Below, piece after piece: positions 24,001-37,349 of a DNA stretch of 64,000 nt. Position 1 is the first letter of the stretch, and every line of letters begins with the position of its first letter. The stretch comes from Paragonimus westermani. Lineage: Eukaryota > Platyhelminthes > Trematoda > Plagiorchiida > Troglotrematidae. A model generated the notes under the pieces. That model had not been told where the DNA came from. It did not search any database and saw only the letters and a program-made list of their open reading frames with translations. Made by a program: the position numbers and the translations under genes. The stretch lies in the NCBI GenBank assembly GCA_008508345.1, contig QNGE01002665.1, positions 42,851-106,850 on the forward strand, read 5' to 3'.

Positions 24001-25703
24001 TAACCCTATACGCGACGTAGGATGGCTAAGCCTTGAGGTTATATAGGTCAGCAGGCATGCTCAGCTAAAAAACTTAATTCACTGGCCAAAAACCCACCCA
24101 AAATCAAAAGACAGAGGCGGTGCACGAAAACCCCTGTTTATTGTTGTAATCCGTCACATTCGAAAATGATCGTGATGCTTTCAAACAAAAATGTCGATGG
24201 AGTTAACAAAGTCCGTATGCAAAACGTACGAAAATGAGTTTCAAAATATGATCGTGAATTGTGAACACTACACTGCGACGTGATTGGAGGTACACATCTC
24301 GGGCGCCCCTTTGATAGGGCACGAAAATCACTGCAGTGAGTCTGGATAATATAACTTGTGCTGAAGGGGAACTCAGTAGATCATACGGAATTCACTTGCG
24401 TGGCTCATTACTTTGCAAATTCCGTGGGGTAGTCAGTAAAAATAAGTTAAAGTTATGTCCGCTTATGATATCAGTAACTGACAGCAACAGAATGCAAAAT
24501 CCATCATAATGCGAAGCACTACGCTAAACGTTAGTGACATTTAACGTGAGTGCTACCTGTTGTTTCCAAACCGTCTTTGAGTGTTAGATACGCTTACTGT
24601 AGCGAACTACTCTTACAAACTGAATGCACTGGGTGGTCTGAATGAACACTAAGGATTTTCCTTTTAGATCTCACTAAGTGAAGAAAAAGGCACAACGCCT
24701 TTTACGCACACAATACCAGGCAAGGATGTGCGGAACTAGGATCACTGTTCAATCGGGTATCAGTATTTTGGACAATGATCAACACAACTCGGTGTGCGAA
24801 TGAATCTATTTGTTCATGGTGTTTTTCTACAGTGTGTTAGTAAGTGAGGTTTTGGTGCCACAGTCCTCTGAGTACAACCGCTTGATATACAGAGAAGTCG
24901 TGAAGTGGTATTGCGTTCCAATGTGTTCCATTGATTGACGAAGCGTTTTCTCTTACCGTTTTGCTACCGTACGAACGAATGATCAAGCGAGAAGCGTTTA
25001 TCGTAACATACCAATTCAGTGAAATTGATACACCATGACGGTGTAATTAGCAACCAGCTGGATAAGAGTGATCTGGGCTAACCCTATGTCGAACACAGAA
25101 GGACGCTTCAGAATACCTAAGTAAAGAGAAAAAGCGAGAAGATGTCAAAGCACCAGTTAATAAATCAGGACAATTCGTATCTGATATTCTGTTACAAAAT
25201 CGACTAACTACTGTTGTCACTTTCATTATTGAAGTTGACCTGAGTGCAAAGAAAAGAAATTAACGAACTGAGGGTGGTCGTTATTCAGCACCATTCACAG
25301 AATCAGACTGGATGATATGTAGAAATGTACCCCTTGTAATCCAGTAAAGGTCTAATGTCTATCCATCGTTTGTAGATAGAGCGCGCACAGCACTGAGAAG
25401 TGTATGGTAGCTGTTAATGGCGAATAACATCAAAACAACGAACTGCTGACCGCTGACTGGGTTCAGTTGTGAAACGGCTGTTATTGTGTAGAATACGGAA
25501 CATGAAGAGGAATTCTTGTTCACTTCATGTCGCTGAATTAACATGCACTGCTGGTCAGCTCCTTCCTGGGAAAATTGCTGTTCTCAACCCCACTTTCCTT
25601 GCAACTTTAAGTTTATATTTGCCCAGCTAACTTTGAAGTCCATAAACTAATGTTTTAGTTTCAATTTCCTCCATACGAGAACACGAAGCCAACGGGTAGA
25701 GAG
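21017..25703. other. Probable intron of the polyQ gene
   Basis: Short frames only. It contains the SINE-like repeat at 23480-23625. No mobile-element protein was recognised in the rest. Confidence 0.4.
23480..23625 (+). repeat. SINE-like repeat with hammerhead-like core (copy C)
   Basis: Aligns by eye with copy A over head and core. The core reads GCACTA, ATGACGA (23558-23564, one base from the CTGANGA consensus), a short helix-II region, GGAAATTCGAGTT, then TAATAG, followed by TTCTTTTCGAAAAG which is shared with copies B and D. Helix III (ATTC with GAGT, one G-U) can form. Helix I (ACTA with TAAT) is weakened. Confidence 0.58.
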
Positions 25704-25999
25704 TAAATGGAGAGCACATGGAAGAGGTGGAATACACGAGCGAAAACTTCACAGATATCGATCAGTGGATAGATATTAGTCCAATCAGTTTGGTCTCCAG
25801 GTCACTATCCTCGTCCCTCCAATCCGTTGGAATTCATTCTCTCGGGTGGTTCAACTGCTGTATAGCCAAACCTAGTCGTGTTAGCAAAGCGAGTCAGAGT
25901 GAACGTTCACTGGAATCCAAGTTTGCATCGATGAACACTCATTATTGTGACAGTTGCATGCACACTGAACCGATGGAGGCTGGGCAGCTATGCGGTCAT
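25704..25999 (+). CDS. Candidate exon of the polyQ gene
   Basis: An acidic, serine-rich frame (EEVEYTSENFTDIDQWIDIS and onward) open to a stop at 26047. A weak acceptor at 25702-25703 would be entered in phase 1, as required after 21016. A donor at 26000 (CAT|GTAATC) would leave phase 0, as required by the candidate exon at 27072. Both splice sites are poor and the pyrimidine tract lies 20-35 bases upstream, so this is a hypothesis from composition and phase. Confidence 0.28.
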
Positions 26000-27071
26000 G
26001 TAATCAAAAAATCCTACAGGATGAGTCTTAGCAAACTCCTGCATTAGGAGTTCCGTTAGTTTACACAGCAAACACTTAAGATTCTAATATGTTCTTGGCT
26101 TTAGTGACCATTCAGTAGTGTCTCCTTCATATCAGAGTCACAGTGAGATATATCAGATTGAATTCTGTGTACACACCTAGCGTGCATTTATGGTTAATTA
26201 ACTCGGACGTTCTCAGCCGTAAGTGGGAATTATCAGGAACATCCGATCTCTCCCTCCCTTTCAAATCATATAATTCATGATCAAATGAAGATCCATTCGG
26301 AAGTTCCGGGGATTTCTACGTAATGCTTTATTCAAGTGGTATTACGACGGATACTGCAGAATGTGGAGACTTCATTTAGTACTTATGTATACAACATGAA
26401 GACAGTGTTGAATCGTTTAACTGACACAGTTAGTTTTTGCAGGTGTAGATTGCACGTTCTAATTTTGATGCCTCGCCATTTCTTTTGTGGGCAATCCACC
26501 TAAAAAGAGTGCTCACTTCACCTACGATAGTAGTGCCATTTCATCAGGTTGACGCGACTGAGGGGAGCAAAAACAGAGGGAATCTGTCACACCGCATGCT
26601 ACTGAATAAAATCACTGGCAATGAGAATGCCTCGCAAGACAACCAGGCAAAAGAGTGTTCATTGATCGTGAAACTACTGATGACTGCACTCAACAAAGTC
26701 GAGTCAGGTTGTTAACAAAGTAGCCGGTGGCCGGAAACGACGATGAACGCGACATTATGTTACAACCGATGACGTATCTGTACTCGCGAAATTGCTTGTG
26801 TGTGACTGGCATTTATGGCGCGCGGTTGAATTTGTCATTTCATGTAGCATGATAAACCGCTATCCCAACAATAGTACCCGCAGTTAAAGTGAGTCTAAGG
26901 ATTACACCTCTATCAGAGTATTCAAAAATGAAAGCAACTACTGTAATGGTAGTAACTGCCTTCTCACCGAAAACAAGAGTGACGAGCAGTCCAGCCTATC
27001 GTTTCATCTGAGAATGAACCTAGTTTTTAGTTCAGTACTGAGTGGACTGCTGCATGGATTCAGCTTTTCAG

Positions 27072-27189
27072 GAAAATTCGGTCAACTGTAGATTTATGAG
27101 ATCAACTCCCAGCCTAGACATAATAAAAATCAAGAGTGTACAACCAGACTCCGCATTATCAATTTCAGTCCCTCCATCTGGAGCAGCAG
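27072..27189 (+). CDS. Candidate small exon of the polyQ gene
   Basis: A 118-base open stretch between an acceptor (AGCTTTTCAG, AG at 27070-27071) and a good donor (GCAGCAG|GTAACG at 27190). It enters in phase 0 and leaves in phase 1. The outgoing phase fits the solid exon at 30220. It encodes about 39 residues (begins ENSVNCRFMRSTPSLD). No family is recognised. A different, longer frame is also open across the same DNA. Confidence 0.42.
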
Positions 27190-30100
27190 GTAACGTGCCA
27201 CAACCATCAATCGGGTCCTTTTGATGAAATTAAAGCAATCTTACACAAGCTTCGCGATCACAGTAATCGATATGGCGGCCAGTCATCATATCAAGCTGGC
27301 AAAGCTTCTGTGCAATGAGTGGGCCATTAACGGTAAACTAAATTACCGACAGCTTGCTGGTTGTTCTGAAATTATAGATGCTTAGTGGGTATCCAAAATT
27401 TTCCAACCAATAGCATAGGCTATCGCACTTTTGTTTCAAGCCTGTGGTGTAACATGTAGCGAAAGTTGTCATGGTAGCAACGGTGCCTTAAAGTGTCATA
27501 TTGTCTTCAACCCTCGAATTTATCGTGATTTATGTGTTCGCTGATTTTTACCTCTGCATTCGTTTTATTAATGTTTATTTTAGGAACAATTACGCTCTCG
27601 TGTAGGAGGGGTGTTTCTAGAGAGTTGCAACTATACTGGACAACATCGCTTGACAGAAGTATTCACTGAGAAAACGCATGTTCTACTAACACTTAGATTT
27701 AACCCTAAGGATAAGACTGTCAGACTATCGCGGCATAGATTAGATTTATGACATGCATCCCGCTGTTAATAAATCACAAATTCAAGACTTGATGGTTAGA
27801 ACGAGGGATCCACAGAGCTGCTAACGCCAATGTGACAAGATTCGGACACTGGCTTTCTATCACTGTCTTTGTTACCTCACTGCCAGGTTGCAGATTAGAA
27901 AAACTCCAGTGCAGAGCACGTAAATAGAAGCGGACAGAAACATGGCTAACCACATTAATCTCTGTTAGATACGTTCAGCTTTATACAAGGGTGGATGGCA
28001 TGAAAGAAACAACACTTAAAATGAACGCAATAAAAAATGGTGGAGGATTGTGCACAGTCTAAAGACAAAGTACACGAGCTGTGACTGAAGGAAGGTTCCT
28101 CGGTGTATACTAAACAGCCAAACAACTGTTGATAAGGAATGTAAACCATTCACAATGGTTTGTCAGACCTCCCCTCATTGGCCTGCATCGTTTGAGTGAC
28201 TTTGCCAGTGTGACCGTCACAGTTCGTTTTAGCCTAACGGATCACCACGTTGCGCAAGCCATCATACCGCGTCAAGGCTCAGAATCGTGACGGAGGTGTC
28301 AAATTAAAGGATCGGGATTACTATTGACAACAGCTGTATCAATCGGGGGAGGAAGAACACAGAATGGATTAACGCCAACTCAGAGGCGTTTGAGTCGCGC
28401 AAAAGTACGGCATATTTTAACCACAGTTCCAAAAGGTGTAAGCCTAACGAAGCAAAGCTAGAACCAACGGATAAGTGGTTAACAGAATGTAGACAACCAA
28501 TGCATTCAATGAGCTATACTGGTGAATGGAGGTGACCAGTTTTCCGTTGGCCACCTGCAACAGATGGTCACAAAAACGTGTACACTAACTAGGTAGCAGG
28601 AATGTACGGTTGCAGTTGAAGTCTCTAGGAAAACCACATTATTCTTCATCAATGTGGTTGAAGATGGTCGAACTCGCCTATAACGCTGTGTAGATTAAGT
28701 TTCCCGGCTAGTCTTTTGCAGAGTTACAGTGCGTAGTTTAGAGATCACTTTACTGTGCAGTTGAAGAAGCTGCAGGTTCAACAGTGCGCCAAAATATACG
28801 GGTCACTCAGGTGGAAACTGCCAACCAAAACATTAACTTCAAAGCATTAGCAAATAACCCGATAGTGATGTACCATATGAGATGCATGATTTGTTGGAAT
28901 TTCACAACTCTAAGGGGTTCAGTGTTTGACGTGATGCTTCTCTAGACCAAAAATCATTTTCGTGTTTAACATCAATTCGTGGGTCTTTCTCGGTGATTTC
29001 CGAATTCGGTCTAGCAGCTGTAACATTTTCAGCTGTCATACTCAGTAACATAGACGGGTAAAATGTATTTTAAACTGACTCACATGGCATAATCCTTAGG
29101 GGAATTTCTGCGATTACTGAGTAGTGTTGCACACAAATATTGTGAGTCGCAGTTGATTAGACATTCCCATAGAGGCCTAGACCATAGTTCAGAAAAGACA
29201 AAGTTGATCATAGTATCCTGTGAAAACAAACAAACGACGATGAGGTTAAGACATTCTTCACCTGTAAAAAAACGTACACCACCTTATCGGCATACCACAG
29301 GTCTGGCTATACCCTCTCAGCAAGTCAGTGCGTCTAATCATTTGCAAACAGTTGTGGCGACAAATGCGCATAGAAAGCAGATAAACGAATTAGACAGTCC
29401 GTGTAGTGATCCTGCGCGCCGTTCAACCGAAACTCAGCACCTTCGACTTGTAGTAATTTGATTCATATAAAACATAGGGCGGAATTAATTTCACCGTTTC
29501 ACGTAAACATAGCGTACGATCGAGTAGCCTGTCCCAAGTTATGTAGGCTGCGCTCGACACTCATCACATACCTGCTTCTTGCTTCAACTCAATGCACCAT
29601 TCAGGATGTAATTTTCGTAATCGGGGTCAAACGAGTTTTAGAAAATCACTGGCAAACGTTACTTCACTTCCCAGCTAACTGTTCGTTTTCCTTCCAGTTT
29701 TACTAGTGACGGCCAAAAATGTAGGTAGTGAGTTCGAACCTATCGACTGCGCGCTGTTCATACGCTAGTCAGTTCGATAAGGCGTCACGCAGTTTCGCGT
29801 TTTCAGCGTGGAACCTGTTCGATCTTGGGAAGCACTCATTAAATCGGCCGATACTAGTGCATTATAAAGTGACAACGGAGCAGAAAAGTTTGTTGAGTCA
29901 GATCTAATTTGAGGACTTGGCGCACTCGGGCGCGGAAGCAAAGCGGACCAAGGTGAAAAAACTTGAGCCTTCTGCCTGTTTTGCATTGGGGCCTGAAGAT
30001 TCAAATTCAGTCAGATTTTAGGTGCACACTTTTGACTGTTTTCCATCATCCAACGAGTGGACTTGCGAACCGCTCCTGAGTTAGTTTTCATCTAACAAAC

Positions 30101-30219
30101 AGTCATGTATGTTGAGTCACGGAAACAAACGAGGGTTGGCTGTGCTTGTTCGATTTTCCGCCAGGCTTGCAAAACCGTTCAATAAAATTTACTTATGTAA
30201 CAATATTGTTTATTTCTAG
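27190..30219. other. Probable intron, with one coding-like frame
   Basis: Holds a decayed RTE leader fragment (28150-28330). A frame at 29153-29449 looks coding-like (basic, Ser and Thr rich) and is flanked by an AG at 29151-29152 and a possible GTAGTA donor, but its 0/0 phase does not fit between the neighbouring exons. Ends in a TTTATTTCTAG acceptor. Confidence 0.4.
28150..28330 (-). repeat. RTE LINE leader fragment
   Basis: About 28215-28290 aligns by eye with 7905-7975, the 5' leader of the RTE element (shared runs TGCGCAAGC and GCGTCAAGG, matching spacing, roughly 70 per cent identity). No coding part is present. Confidence 0.45.
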
Positions 30220-30497
30220 CAAGGTGTCTCACAACAGGAAGATCAGGAACTGGACCCCAACCAAACCTAGATTACGGGATACCTCTTCAATCGGACATGT
30301 ACGAAACCCATATTGGACCGTCTGCAACAGAAAAATACTCTTCGGCACACGATGCCCCGATCGTAAAGCGAACTATGGTTGATCAGACTGGATTATTTAT
30401 CCCACACGAAAGATACGTCAATCTGAGTGAAATGACAGAACGAAGACAATCTAAAGGAGGGGCTCCTAAGCGAGCTCGCTATTCGAACGATGCATCA
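30220..30497 (+). CDS. Internal exon of the polyQ membrane protein gene
   Basis: A clean exon: acceptor TTTATTTCTAG at 30209-30219, open frame of 93 codons, donor GATGCATCA|GTAAGA at 30498. It enters in phase 1, matching 21016 and 27189, and leaves in phase 0, matching the exon at 34237. The translation is hydrophilic and probably disordered, with tyrosines (LDYGIP, DMYETH, ERYVNLSEM) and a basic end (SKGGAPKRARYS). No domain is recognised. Linkage to the flanking exons is inferred from strand, order and phase. Confidence 0.65.
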
Positions 30498-33400
30498 GTA
30501 AGATTTTTTTTGTCATTCTTACCGTAGCTGTTGCTTTAATGGAAGTGCTTTTGACAAATGAATGTTTTTAAGGTGTGTTGAAAAATCTGCGGCCATTGAG
30601 AGAATTTTAAATAAGTATCGAAATTGTTCCATCCAAACTTTAGTTCAGTAAGTACAAAGCTGTTAATTATAATATCTGTGGGTTGGGCTCTTTAGTTTTC
30701 GAGTTAATTTCTCCTCGAAACACCTATGTTCTCCACTAATGAAGCTACGTTACGTTGTTGCGATTACCGCTTGGCTGGACTTTTGTTAGTAGCCACCTTC
30801 AGAAAGGGTTAGAGATTCACCGAGGTCTTCTGAACTACATTCACAGAAGTCCTAGTAGCCGTCCGACGAACAACAGGACAGGAATCTAGACACACGACGT
30901 TGGCCAGTCCTCTCGTGGATTTATCGTCTGCTGTGACTGAGTGGGCATGACTATGGAGAGCTAAAACCAATCTTACCAGTAAATTGCTGACATATTTCCG
31001 GTCAGCACAAGGTCAATCGAGGTGTCCCCTGCGGTCCTGCTTGCGCTGCACACGATAACAAGTGTTTGTATCTATCACACGAGTTTCAGTCAACCTTGCA
31101 GTGGTGGAAAGTCAAAGTAGTATGTGACGCACATGTAGGACAATGTCCACACTCTTGAGTGCTAGTGCCTCTGTGATGTTGTGCTACCAAACAAGAATTA
31201 AGTTTAGTCCATCACAGGATAAAATGATGATTGAACAGAACGACTTGTTATTCCCCTTTCGGAATGGTTGAGCAAGCTGCACGCTAAATTTTGCCTGAGC
31301 ATTTGGATATGGTTTTCTAATCATGCCCGTTGTGAGTATACTAGGGTTATCGCTGACACGATATTTTCACAAACACGAGGGTCAGAGTGCAATCCCCGGT
31401 CGTGGTCGGAATACGCACTACTGATTAGCCCTAATAGTAACAAAGCTCGAGCCCGGTAATTCCTTTCGAAATGAGTTAGCTGAAATGCCAACCTCACTGG
31501 AAAGGTTGAGATCACGCGTGAACGGTGTCCAAACTGAACTGGATCGATCCTCGAATGCTCACCAGTGAGAGTGGTCTGGCGAGTCCTATTGGAAAAGGTA
31601 TAGAAAAACCGTGTTAAACAATAGCGTGTATCGACGTAGGCACATTTGAGTACCTTCAGAACATCTATAAATTGAGAATAAAAGACGGCAGTGCTATCAC
31701 GAAAAGTCAAACCAAACTGTAAGTTGCCCGCGCAGATGGTCTTGCAATGTGTTCGCAAATAATATTCAGTTTATTCGATCTCTTTGAGAGGAGGCGTAGA
31801 AACAGTTCTTTTAACGCTAGCGGACGACTTGCGATAAGTGTTTGTCTTAATTAGCTGTTCAGTCAGCTGGAAAGGTAATTCATGCACACGGAAAGAAATA
31901 TGAAAAGGACATGAAGAAAACGATGCCTAACTGTCACATAGTCCCACAGCCTGGGAGGAGAATTTCATTCAAATAAATCTTCAAGGAGACACGTTATCTT
32001 CCAAACTTTGAAAACCAGCCATATTCGACCACAGTTTTCACAGTCAGGCAGACCTTTCAGCTAGCCCACTTCAAAAGAAATCACTCGGGTCGACCTCTGT
32101 GGTAAGCTGCCGGACCTAGGTAGCTGATGTTCAAGAGGGAAAATGCAAGTGTTTGAGCAGTAAAACTTTTAAACTTTCATAATCAACGTTTAGTCGATGG
32201 ACACTTTCACCCTGATACATCGAGTGGAAAACGCGAAGCAGGTGACCGGTGGCCAATTGAAATTACAGTAAGCGGCCGGAAAGAAAGCCATTTACAGCAA
32301 ACCTCGATACCAAGTACAATGCTTTATTAACTAACACTTGGGGAGACAACAAATTGAGTGTGATGAAATAGGTCATTTTTGTATCTAGACACAATGTATT
32401 CACCATTATCATCGTAGACAGCAATACGTTAGTGGTTCTGGCTGTAGCTTACCTGTCATCAATAGCCGATTGGTACGGGGTGTATCGGACAAGTGAGGAC
32501 GCACGTGACCCTGATTCATTGACTAGTTAGAATGCCTTCTCTGAAGGGCAATCGAACCGTGTCCTTATCAAGCATGGTACCAAAAGAATGCGACAGGGTG
32601 TGGAAACAAACCATTTATTTCAAACGGTTTGGAAACACGCGAAATATTTAGCTCTTCCCTACTCCAGGATCAATAGCACTAACCGAGAGAAAAACAGGAA
32701 AAACGTGATATAGGTTCTAACCCACCAGGTGCTACACCAGAAGTTCGTAAGAACTTCGAGCAGTTTAAACAACAAGCGAAAAGGCGCAATTAAACTTTCT
32801 TGAAGAGTAAACAAGCGCAAGCATCCGCTGTGTGTGACTGGTCGCACGGCTGGAGAAAGTAACAATGTTCATACCATGCATATCAAGAAGCCTATATATG
32901 AAAAAAGTATGCCGGAGTGCACACTTTTAGCACAAGATTCTTAGAAAATCCGAAGGTCGTTAATGGCTACTTAGACGCGAGTTTGGCCAATGACTTGGCA
33001 TAAGCAAGAGTGCTACGGCCTATCGTTTGTGTTCTTATTCTGACCTGGGGCTATCGCAACTAACACAGCCAATAGCTGGAAAAATTATGGGAGACGGCGA
33101 TCACTCGGAACCAACTATACGAACGATCCTGCTGTTTGATTAATTGACCTGTAAAGTGAGGGTAATAATGAAGCCGGGCAGCGGAAGCCGAAAGGGAGCT
33201 GCTTCGAGGATGCTGCTCCAATTTCAAACCCGTTGTTCGGTTGCAAACTATAAGCCCTTTGACGCTAAATGGTTGTGTTTACACAGATGTTTTTAGTCAG
33301 TACTGTCCCTTCTTTCATGTTGTTCTCCAATTAGGGTGTTCTTTTTTACACTATTGCACGGTAGTTAAGCACTGTTTTTCACCGTTGATGCATTACTGGC

Positions 33401-34236
33401 TACAATGATAAGGACACGTCCGTTTGAAGCTAAATGTTGTTCTAAGCTGGACACTGCCTATACTTGATTGCAGATCTCGTATACAGATGAGCACATCGGC
33501 TGACTCAACTGAGAAATGACTATAAGCTTCGAAGCTCGTCTGTTTGTGATTCACCATCTTCCTAACCGGGAACAACTTATGTATTACTCACATTTTGTAA
33601 CCAGACGTCCGGACGTGATGAGTTCAGTACACTAAATGAGACGTCCATAGCTAACATGGCTCACTCGCGAGTAGTAGAGAGAATGGAGCTCAAAATTTAA
33701 TCCGGAAATGGATACATATTAATGGCAGGTAATAACGGAGAACCAAAAACTTGACCTCGGTTGGTTTCTTTTGCGAAAAAGGCCAGCCGACAAAATCGCA
33801 AACAGGAAAATGCGATGAAATGTGACGTCAAACTTGTAATAAGTAAAACTCTATTTACCAGAAACCTGGGTGAAATTTCAGAGTTGCACATAATGTCTAA
33901 CGTATGAACACAACTCTGGTGATCAGCAAAAGCAACACGGAGAAAGTGCCGAAATGGCGGTAACAATTCCCATCTGAATCGTATGATCGTTAGGTTATTC
34001 CACGAAGATTGTATCTTCTCATTGGCCTATGGAACGTGGAAGATAATGCTCAATGCAGTGTTAAATATACAGAATTAGACGTGTCGTTTGTGAACATTAA
34101 ATAAAACGATCCGCTGTGGGGATTGAAGCTGTTGGTAAGATGGAGGCAATTTTAAAGTTGTTCGAACCTCTTGAACAGCAAGAAATAAAGTCTAAATCCT
34201 TAGATTAATTTCCGATTCCCCACATTATTTGCACAG
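30498..34236. other. Probable intron of the polyQ gene
   Basis: Contains the SINE-like repeat at 31330-31495. No other element protein is seen. Ends in the acceptor CCCCACATTATTTGCACAG. Confidence 0.45.
31330..31495 (+). repeat. SINE-like repeat with hammerhead-like core (copy B)
   Basis: An upstream B-box-like stretch (GTGCAATCCCC, about 31388-31398) precedes GCACTACTGATTAG (core CTGATTA at 31421-31427) and GCTCGAGCCC, then TTCCTTTCGAAATGAG as in copies C and D. The GAAA block is degraded (CAAAG), so no self-cleavage is expected. Confidence 0.55.
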
Positions 34237-34924
34237 AAGGAGCTCGATTCCGTCTTGGGCTCGATTAGGCTGGATCACCAAATCTTAACTAACGGTCTGA
34301 ACCACTCGGCGGACAAAACGTTACCATCACTGTGGACCTCAAGCGATTCAACCAACGGCGAGCTCTTGGATGCTAACCCACAGGCTTTGTACGACTCTAC
34401 AACGCGGAGGATCACCGCTGCGTATGCTGTTGCTGAGTCCGGGTGGACAAGGCAACCAGTCAGAAGTAACGTGTCCGCAATGTGGTCTTCCAATTACCGT
34501 GATACGACCAAACAGCTCGAGTCCGATACACAGACGGAAAGCAGTGCAACAAGTCCGAACAACGGAGGTTACCAAACAGGGCCGGAGCGCAGTTTTGAAG
34601 CTACATTTCAAGGCACATTAAGATACCACAATGCCCATTGCGAGATCAGCTCGGAAACATGCAGCCAACGGGCCTCACAACTCAAAAGAGACCGGAATAG
34701 GCACGTACACATGCATCAGGTTTTGCCCTGCAACTGCGGCTTTCGAGAAACGAAATCTGCTTTCCCATCTAGCCTATCAATGATCGATCAGCACGTACTA
34801 AACAAAAACAATCAGGTTCTTGCTAGAAACGCATCGCTTGAAGATATTCGCACGGATCAGCCCGAGGCATCGGAGCAAGAGAGCAGTGAGGCGGAAAGAA
34901 GGAATTACGACCACAACCACACAG
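34237..34924 (+). CDS. Large internal exon of the polyQ membrane protein gene
   Basis: Open for 229 codons from a good acceptor (AG at 34235-34236) entered in phase 0, to a strong donor (CCACACAG|GTGAGA at 34925) left in phase 1. Incoming phase fits 30497. The product is hydrophilic and rich in Ser, Thr, Gln and Glu, with short histidine and cysteine clusters (RHVHMHQVLPCNCGF) and no hydrophobic segment, consistent with a continued cytoplasmic tail. I recognise no domain. The minus-strand frames over the same DNA are shorter and broken. Confidence 0.65.
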
Positions 34925-37340
34925 GTGAGAAGTGACGCACAAATTATGAATTAGCCATGTGTGATAGAGCACACATTAAATAAACGTTGCCGTTAAGTAT
35001 TCTGACCAACAAAAACCTGAAACAATGACGTCTTGTCTCAGCTTTCGAATGTGAATGCATGTTGATAATCGAAAGAAAATAATAAACACCGCATCCCACG
35101 AACCACCCGCTAAAATCACTCTAAGAGGGCAAATACATATGCGGATACTGAAGGGATATCATGAAAACTGACAAGGTATATCGATGGAACAGTTATAATT
35201 AAGCATTGCCAAGTCATCCATTTACTCAAATGTCTATGTACAAATCCGCATGAACAACCGGTCGACCCTGAGTTGATAAGGTTTTAGCCACAGCAAGCCA
35301 ACACCCGCAGGATTATAAGGTAGGTACGGTTAACTTGACGGTGTTTGGAGTCCGCAGAAAACCGGTCTCATACGCACATCGTCATTGATTGGATAGAACA
35401 ACGTGGCCGGATTTTTTCTGACAATTGGTAATTATATAAGAGCACTCATCCTAGGCAAACTGGGCTACACAACGAGGGAGCGCTGGCGTGTATCCTGGAA
35501 ACACTTACCATAGGAGCTGTCAAGTGCTAAGTATCTCAATACTAATCGAGTGGTCCCTGCAATCAGTAATTTGTTAAACCGAACGTATAACGTTTTGGGG
35601 TAACCGGTTGGTGTCAGGCAGAACAACCCGGTGTGAAAAGAATCACTCCGTTCTAACTTATCTGTGTACATATAACGCTCGGATTTGTGCAAATAACACC
35701 GTCTCAACCTAGGAAAATCGGTATGGCAACGATGTACATTTGGGTAGCTTTCACACCGTAGTGATTAGATGACGCTTACAGGTCGTAAGTGAAGGGAGTA
35801 TAGCCTGGAGGTGTCTTCATTTCTGATATTCCTCAAGATTACTGATGAGTAGTCGGGGATTTGGTTTATTTTCAAGTTGACTATCACTCACATTTGATCA
35901 CAGCCTTCGCATTCAGATAGACTTTCCTCAAGATAATGATTATCTTGTTTGACCACTTCCACCCCTACCGTCTGACGAGTTCGAACAAAATGATACGGTG
36001 AGTAAGTATCGACAAAGGTCTCCCCCACCGTATGCGGGTAAATGTGATCTGTTAAGCTAACGAGTATGGAGAGATTGTAGCAATGCTGTTCACGGTAAGC
36101 AGCCGCGGCTTATTTACTGACAACGGCGGGGACAATGCCTGAAGTGTTTCTGATCAAACTCACACACTTGTCACCTGGAAAGCTGACAGCAAAACTTCAG
36201 TTTATCCGTGGAAGGACGATTTAAATACACGATACGGTCGATACATATTCATCTAGTCGATCGGACTCCTGAAATATGAGCAATCCATAGGTTAGGTGAG
36301 AGACTGACATATATGTATACACCGGACGGTAAAATCGACTAACCGCTTAGTGCGTACATACACTAAATTCACGATCCCCAGGTGCGCACAACGGATACCA
36401 GACGCGAAATAAAAGTGAATAAGTGGGTGACCTAACGCATATTATGAAAAAGTTACTAATAGTCTCGTGAAACACCAAACCATGTCGGTACACGAGGAAC
36501 GTCTAAGATACTGCCGCAGGTGGGCGAGCAAGCCGGAGGTGCTTATGGCACCAGCGAATCGCATAGGCCACCAACCATGCAAACAAACAAACGAGACAGC
36601 ACGTGACAATCGGACGGCAGGGGGGAATCACTACATTCGTGTATGTGACGTGAACTAGTATTCTAGGAAGACTTAGGCTAGCTGGCCTGCATCTATGGTC
36701 CCAACCTCATCGAAATCTGGAGCTTATCAACCTGCAGAGTATCTTACGACGCCGAGGTGTAAGACTTTCGGGATGGTTGATCCCGACCATACTACGGTCT
36801 CGCGTCAAGTGTCTAAAGATTGGGTCGAAATGTCGAACCGAAATGGAAGATAGTATCGAAGCAACTCTTTGCAGAACTATAGAACGTAAACTGACCGTGT
36901 AACGTCTGCGTGGTTATTTACGAAACACCGTAAGCACTTCCAGTTTTGAGGTTGCGGGTAATACGGCCTGAGCTCTCGTTGGTTATGACATTAGTACACA
37001 AAGCATCAGAACAGTAGACAAGTACAGATAAGTGACGAAAAACTGAACGGTTTCTTTCAACCACCAGTAGCCGGCGAGGCAGACGTTCCGCCAGCACACA
37101 CTCGATATCATACAGCTTACTACCTGACACCAGTAGTTCCCGAAACCGCTGAGCGCATCTTCCAGAATGTCTTCCATCGGGTGGCTGAAAGGAAGATCGG
37201 ATATCCCTATCGAACGCCGATGATGCGTAGGGTCCGTGAGACGACTTCAAATTTACCTGCGACACTTAACGTGGGCACACGGTGACTTCAACAAATTAAC
37301 ACATTTTACTGGGACCCTCCGCGATGAGGAGCATGTCGAG
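34925..37340. other. No further exon identified
   Basis: No exon with the required incoming phase 1 is convincing here. A short stretch near 36565-36610 weakly resembles the RTE 3' end but is too short to call. Confidence 0.4.
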
Positions 37341-37349
37341 CGACCGAGT

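Noticed and set aside
29153..29461. Coding-like frame as an extra exon of the polyQ gene
   Set aside because: Its phases (0 in, 0 out) do not fit between the flanking exons and its acceptor lacks a pyrimidine tract. Not excluded as an exon of something else.
31321..31758. 145-codon minus-strand frame
   Set aside because: Runs antisense through the SINE-like repeat copy B, has no domain and no splice context.
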